Source: JASHUC01 sp963849095 (lineage in GTDB: Bacteria > Pseudomonadota > Gammaproteobacteria > Steroidobacterales > Steroidobacteraceae). From it: a stretch of 64,000 bases of DNA. The position numbers and the translations under genes were made by a program. The notes beneath the pieces are model-generated. The model ran no database searches and had not been told where the DNA came from. It worked only from the letters and a program-made list of their open reading frames with translations. Where the stretch lies: contig CAWKGA010000002.1 of assembly GCA_963849095.1 (NCBI GenBank), forward strand, positions 124,001 through 188,000, in the 5' to 3' direction. Positions within the stretch are counted from its first letter, which is position 1. Each line of letters starts with the position of its first letter. Shown here in pieces: positions 61,655 to 64,000 of this stretch.

Positions 61655-61690
61655 TTGACTATCTGTGTTCTTCGTATATACTGTGTATAT
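61655..61690 (+). promoter_or_regulatory. Promoter and palindromic operator of the gntR-ABC operon
   Basis: The -35 TTGACT (61655-61660) and -10 TATACT (61677-61682) are spaced by 16 bp. The perfect palindrome ATATAC-TGT-GTATAT (61676-61690) covers the -10 and the likely start site, ideal for autorepression by the GntR protein. The ATG at 61695 lies a few bases after the expected transcription start, so the message is nearly leaderless. Confidence 0.75.
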
Positions 61691-61694
61691 TAAG

Positions 61695-62087
61695 ATGAAC
61701 AGTGACCTCGTAATCTCCCAGGCCGATGGACGGCCGATGTATCTCCAGCTGATGGAGCAGATCCGGCGTCGAATAGCCGCGGGAGACTGGCAGGCGGGAT
61801 ACGAGCTACCGTCCATCCGGGCGCTCGCCGCGGACGTTCGAGTCAGTGTCATCACGGTGAAACGCGCGTATCTCGAACTGGAGCGCGAAGGGGTGATCGT
61901 GACACGGCAGGGCAAGGGATCGTTCGTGGCGGACGGCGCGGACCTCGGACGGCGCTTGCAGCTGCAGGAGCTCGACGAGCACCTCGCGGCCGCCGCCACG
62001 CTCTCCCTCGTCCTGGGGCTCGACCCGGATGAGGTTGAAGGGCGCCTCCGCGAGGCTCGCGAGCACATCACGAAGGGCAACGCGTGA
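61695..62087 (+). CDS. GntR-family regulator, YtrA subfamily
   Basis: The 130-aa repressor starts at the ATG at 61695. The winged HTH is QADGRPMYLQLMEQIRRRIAAGDWQAGYELPSIRALAADVRVSVITVKRAYLELEREGVIVTRQGKGSFVA. A short C-terminal helical segment follows (LQELDEHLAAAATLSLVLGLDPDEVEGRLREA), as in YtrA regulators, which lack the large ligand domain. It overlaps the ABC ATPase start by GTGA. YtrA proteins typically repress their own ABC operon and respond to envelope or antibiotic stress. Confidence 0.9.
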   Translation: MNSDLVISQADGRPMYLQLMEQIRRRIAAGDWQAGYELPSIRALAADVRVSVITVKRAYLELEREGVIVTRQGKGSFVADGADLGRRLQLQELDEHLAAAATLSLVLGLDPDEVEGRLREAREHITKGNA

Positions 62088-62980
62088 GCGCCCTAGCTCT
62101 CGAACTCGACGGGGTCGAGAAATCCTATCCGTACTTCCGGCTGCAGGACGTTCGGATGCGGCTCGCGCCTGGGGAGATCATGGGCTTCATCGGACCGAAC
62201 GGCGCCGGCAAGTCGACGACGATCCGGATCCTGATGGGATTCGTGCGGCACGACCGCGGTGAAGTGCGAGCGCTCGGGCACCCGATCCCAGCGGAGCAGG
62301 CCGCTGCCAAGCGGCATATCGGCTACGTATCCGAGGAGATGCGGCTCTTCGGCCAGGCGACGCTGCAGTGGCACATGGACTTCGTCGCCTCGAGCTATCC
62401 AGGCTGGGACTCGCAGTACGCAAAAACTCTGCTGCGCCGCTTCGACCTGCGCCCCGAGCAGGCGGCGAGGCAACTGTCGCACGGGCAACACATGAAGGCG
62501 ATGCTGCTGCTCGCGCTGGCGCGCCGCCCGCGCCTGCTCGTGCTCGATGAGCCGATGACCGGGCTCGATCCGGTCGCGCGGCACGAGATGCTCGCCGAGC
62601 TCATGGAAGTGCTCACCGACGACAACCGCTCCGTGCTCTTCTCCTCACACCACACGCAGGACGTGGAGCAGATCTCGGATCGGATCACCTTCATCGACCG
62701 GGGGCGGATCATCGAGTCGAGCGACAAGGAGACGTTCCTCGAACGCTGGAGACGATTGCACCTCGAGCTGCCGGCCGGCGGGCAGCTGCCCGTGCATCCC
62801 GGAGTGATCGACGTGAAAGGGAGCGGCCGCTCGAGCATCGTCACGACGAATGCCTTCACCGCCGAACTCGGCGCGGCATATGAGCAAGCCGGCGCGCGGG
62901 TCCGGGAGATCCAGCACATGACGCTCGAGGAGATCTTCGTGGCCGAGGTGCTGGCAAGTCGCAAGGAGGGCATCGCATGA
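62084..62980 (+). CDS. ABC transporter ATP-binding protein (YtrB/bacitracin-type)
   Basis: The 298-aa product starts at GTG 62084, overlapping the regulator stop. It contains Walker A GPNGAGKST, Q-loop region YVSEEMRLFGQATLQWHM, a signature written LSHGQHMK (His replaces the second Gly of LSGGQ, as in the YtrB/EcsA-like group), Walker B LLVLDEPMTGLD, H-loop SSHHTQDVEQ and a C-terminal HMTLEEIFVAEV. It powers the permease encoded next. The substrate is unknown. Confidence 0.9.
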   Translation: MSALALELDGVEKSYPYFRLQDVRMRLAPGEIMGFIGPNGAGKSTTIRILMGFVRHDRGEVRALGHPIPAEQAAAKRHIGYVSEEMRLFGQATLQWHMDFVASSYPGWDSQYAKTLLRRFDLRPEQAARQLSHGQHMKAMLLLALARRPRLLVLDEPMTGLDPVARHEMLAELMEVLTDDNRSVLFSSHHTQDVEQISDRITFIDRGRIIESSDKETFLERWRRLHLELPAGGQLPVHPGVIDVKGSGRSSIVTTNAFTAELGAAYEQAGARVREIQHMTLEEIFVAEVLASRKEGIA

Positions 62981-63645
62981 GCGGCTCGATGCTGTGGCGG
63001 TTCGTCCGCAAGGACCTCTACTTCAACCGCGGATTGATGGCAGCTTCGAGCGCGATTGGGCTCGCCGGCTTGTGCCTCCAGAACCTCGGCGATACGGCCG
63101 CCTACTCGGCAACGATCATGTTCGTTACCGCCTTGATCCTGGTGTCCGTCTTCATCTGCATGCGCGGCATCTTCGGCGAGCGCAAGGAGAAGGCTCTCGC
63201 CTTCGCGCTGAGCTTTCCCATCTCCCCGGGGCAGTACCTCGCAGCCAAGGTCACTGGGGCGCTCACATGCTTCCTCGTGCCCGGCGTGGTGCTCGGCTTG
63301 GGCGGCCTCGTCATGATCGAGCTCGGGCAGATCGCGCCTGGCATCATTCCAGTCTCTGTCGCCCTTTGGCTGGGCTTCCTCGATGAATTCTGCTTGATGC
63401 TGGCCGTCACGTTCTTCAGTGACTCGGACAACTGGACCGGCGTCACCATCGCGACGATCAGTATCTCGACGAGCTTCTTTTTCTATTTCGTCCTTCGCAT
63501 GCACTCCGTTTACGCGACGATGCGCGGCCCGACTGCGGTCTGGAGCCAGCCGCTGATCGGCGTCATCACGGCCGAGCTCGCTGTGATGGCGCTGATCGCA
63601 GCGATCGTGTGGTTCTTCCTCGCACGCAAGCGGGACTTCATCTGA
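62977..63645 (+). CDS. ABC transporter permease (ABC-2 type), 222 aa
   Basis: The inner-membrane protein has about six helices, including ATIMFVTALILVSVFICMRGIFG, LTCFLVPGVVLGLGGLVMIEL, IIPVSVALWLGFLDEFCLMLAVTFF, VTIATISISTSFFFYFVL, and LIGVITAELAVMALIAAIVWFFLARKRDFI. The cytoplasmic ERKEKALAFALSFPISPGQYLAAK is the coupling segment typical of ABC-2 exporters. It overlaps the ATPase stop by four bases (ATGA). It is small for the family and probably works as a dimer. Confidence 0.85.
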   Translation: MSGSMLWRFVRKDLYFNRGLMAASSAIGLAGLCLQNLGDTAAYSATIMFVTALILVSVFICMRGIFGERKEKALAFALSFPISPGQYLAAKVTGALTCFLVPGVVLGLGGLVMIELGQIAPGIIPVSVALWLGFLDEFCLMLAVTFFSDSDNWTGVTIATISISTSFFFYFVLRMHSVYATMRGPTAVWSQPLIGVITAELAVMALIAAIVWFFLARKRDFI

Positions 63646-63671
63646 GCATCAGTCAAGGGAGCGAGCCGAAC

Positions 63672-64000
<329 letters not shown>

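Overview
This is a GC-rich, gene-dense chromosomal window from a member of the Pseudomonadota. The class is not resolved. The thiCOSGEFD order is common in Alphaproteobacteria, while a bacterial thiopurine methyltransferase and Bcp-type peroxiredoxin are frequent in Gamma- and Betaproteobacteria. There is no rRNA to decide it. Most genes are packed in operons with ATGA/TGATG overlaps, and several starts are TTG, GTG or CTG.

Left part (1-17.7 kb, mostly minus strand): two FtsX-type ABC permeases, a small lipoprotein, tRNA-Ala(CGC), a Bcp peroxiredoxin, an aromatic-acid MFS transporter paired with a membrane-anchored histidine-phosphatase-like protein that lacks both catalytic histidines, a complete potassium-uptake operon (a 30-aa membrane peptide, kdpF, A, B, C, D, E), an orphan cofD (coenzyme F420 synthesis) and a long MscS-type channel.

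Middle-left (17.9-34.2 kb): catabolic and transport genes. These are a PcpA/MhqO-type ring-cleavage dioxygenase, a LacI regulator, a GH3 beta-glucosidase with a type-B carboxylesterase, three tandem secreted SnoaL-fold paralogues with a glutaryl-CoA-dehydrogenase-like enzyme, a tail-anchored repeat coiled-coil protein, an operon of intradiol dioxygenase, SnoaL-fold protein and FAH-family hydrolase, and a ModA protein followed by a permease-ATPase fusion.

Middle (34.2-42.6 kb): an operon of MFS exporter, ECF42-type sigma factor, YCII (DGPF) protein, VOC protein and second YCII protein. Between the sigma factor and its DGPF partner lies a 4.1-kb group II intron. Its reverse transcriptase is itself interrupted by a 2.2-kb serine-recombinase element with terminal inverted repeats, and also carries a frameshift.

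43.0-51.2 kb: an 8.1-kb integrative element in tRNA-Ser(UGA), flanked by 59-bp direct repeats. It carries integrase, excisionase-like HTH protein, replication initiator-like protein, DnaB helicase, a HigBA module, a GNAT protein and small phage-type proteins, but no capsid or packaging genes, so it resembles a phage satellite or a remnant.

Right part (51.3-64 kb): a carotenoid-oxygenase-family protein with the residues expected of stilbene-cleaving enzymes, a TPP-riboswitch-controlled thiCOSGEFD operon, a MarR repressor divergent from a hydroxycinnamoyl-CoA hydratase-lyase, tpm, and a GntR(YtrA)-ABC transporter operon running off the edge. The aromatic transporter, ring-cleavage enzymes, stilbene-type oxygenase, FCHL, glucosidase and esterase together suggest an organism that lives on plant phenolics or lignin-derived aromatics; that is inference.
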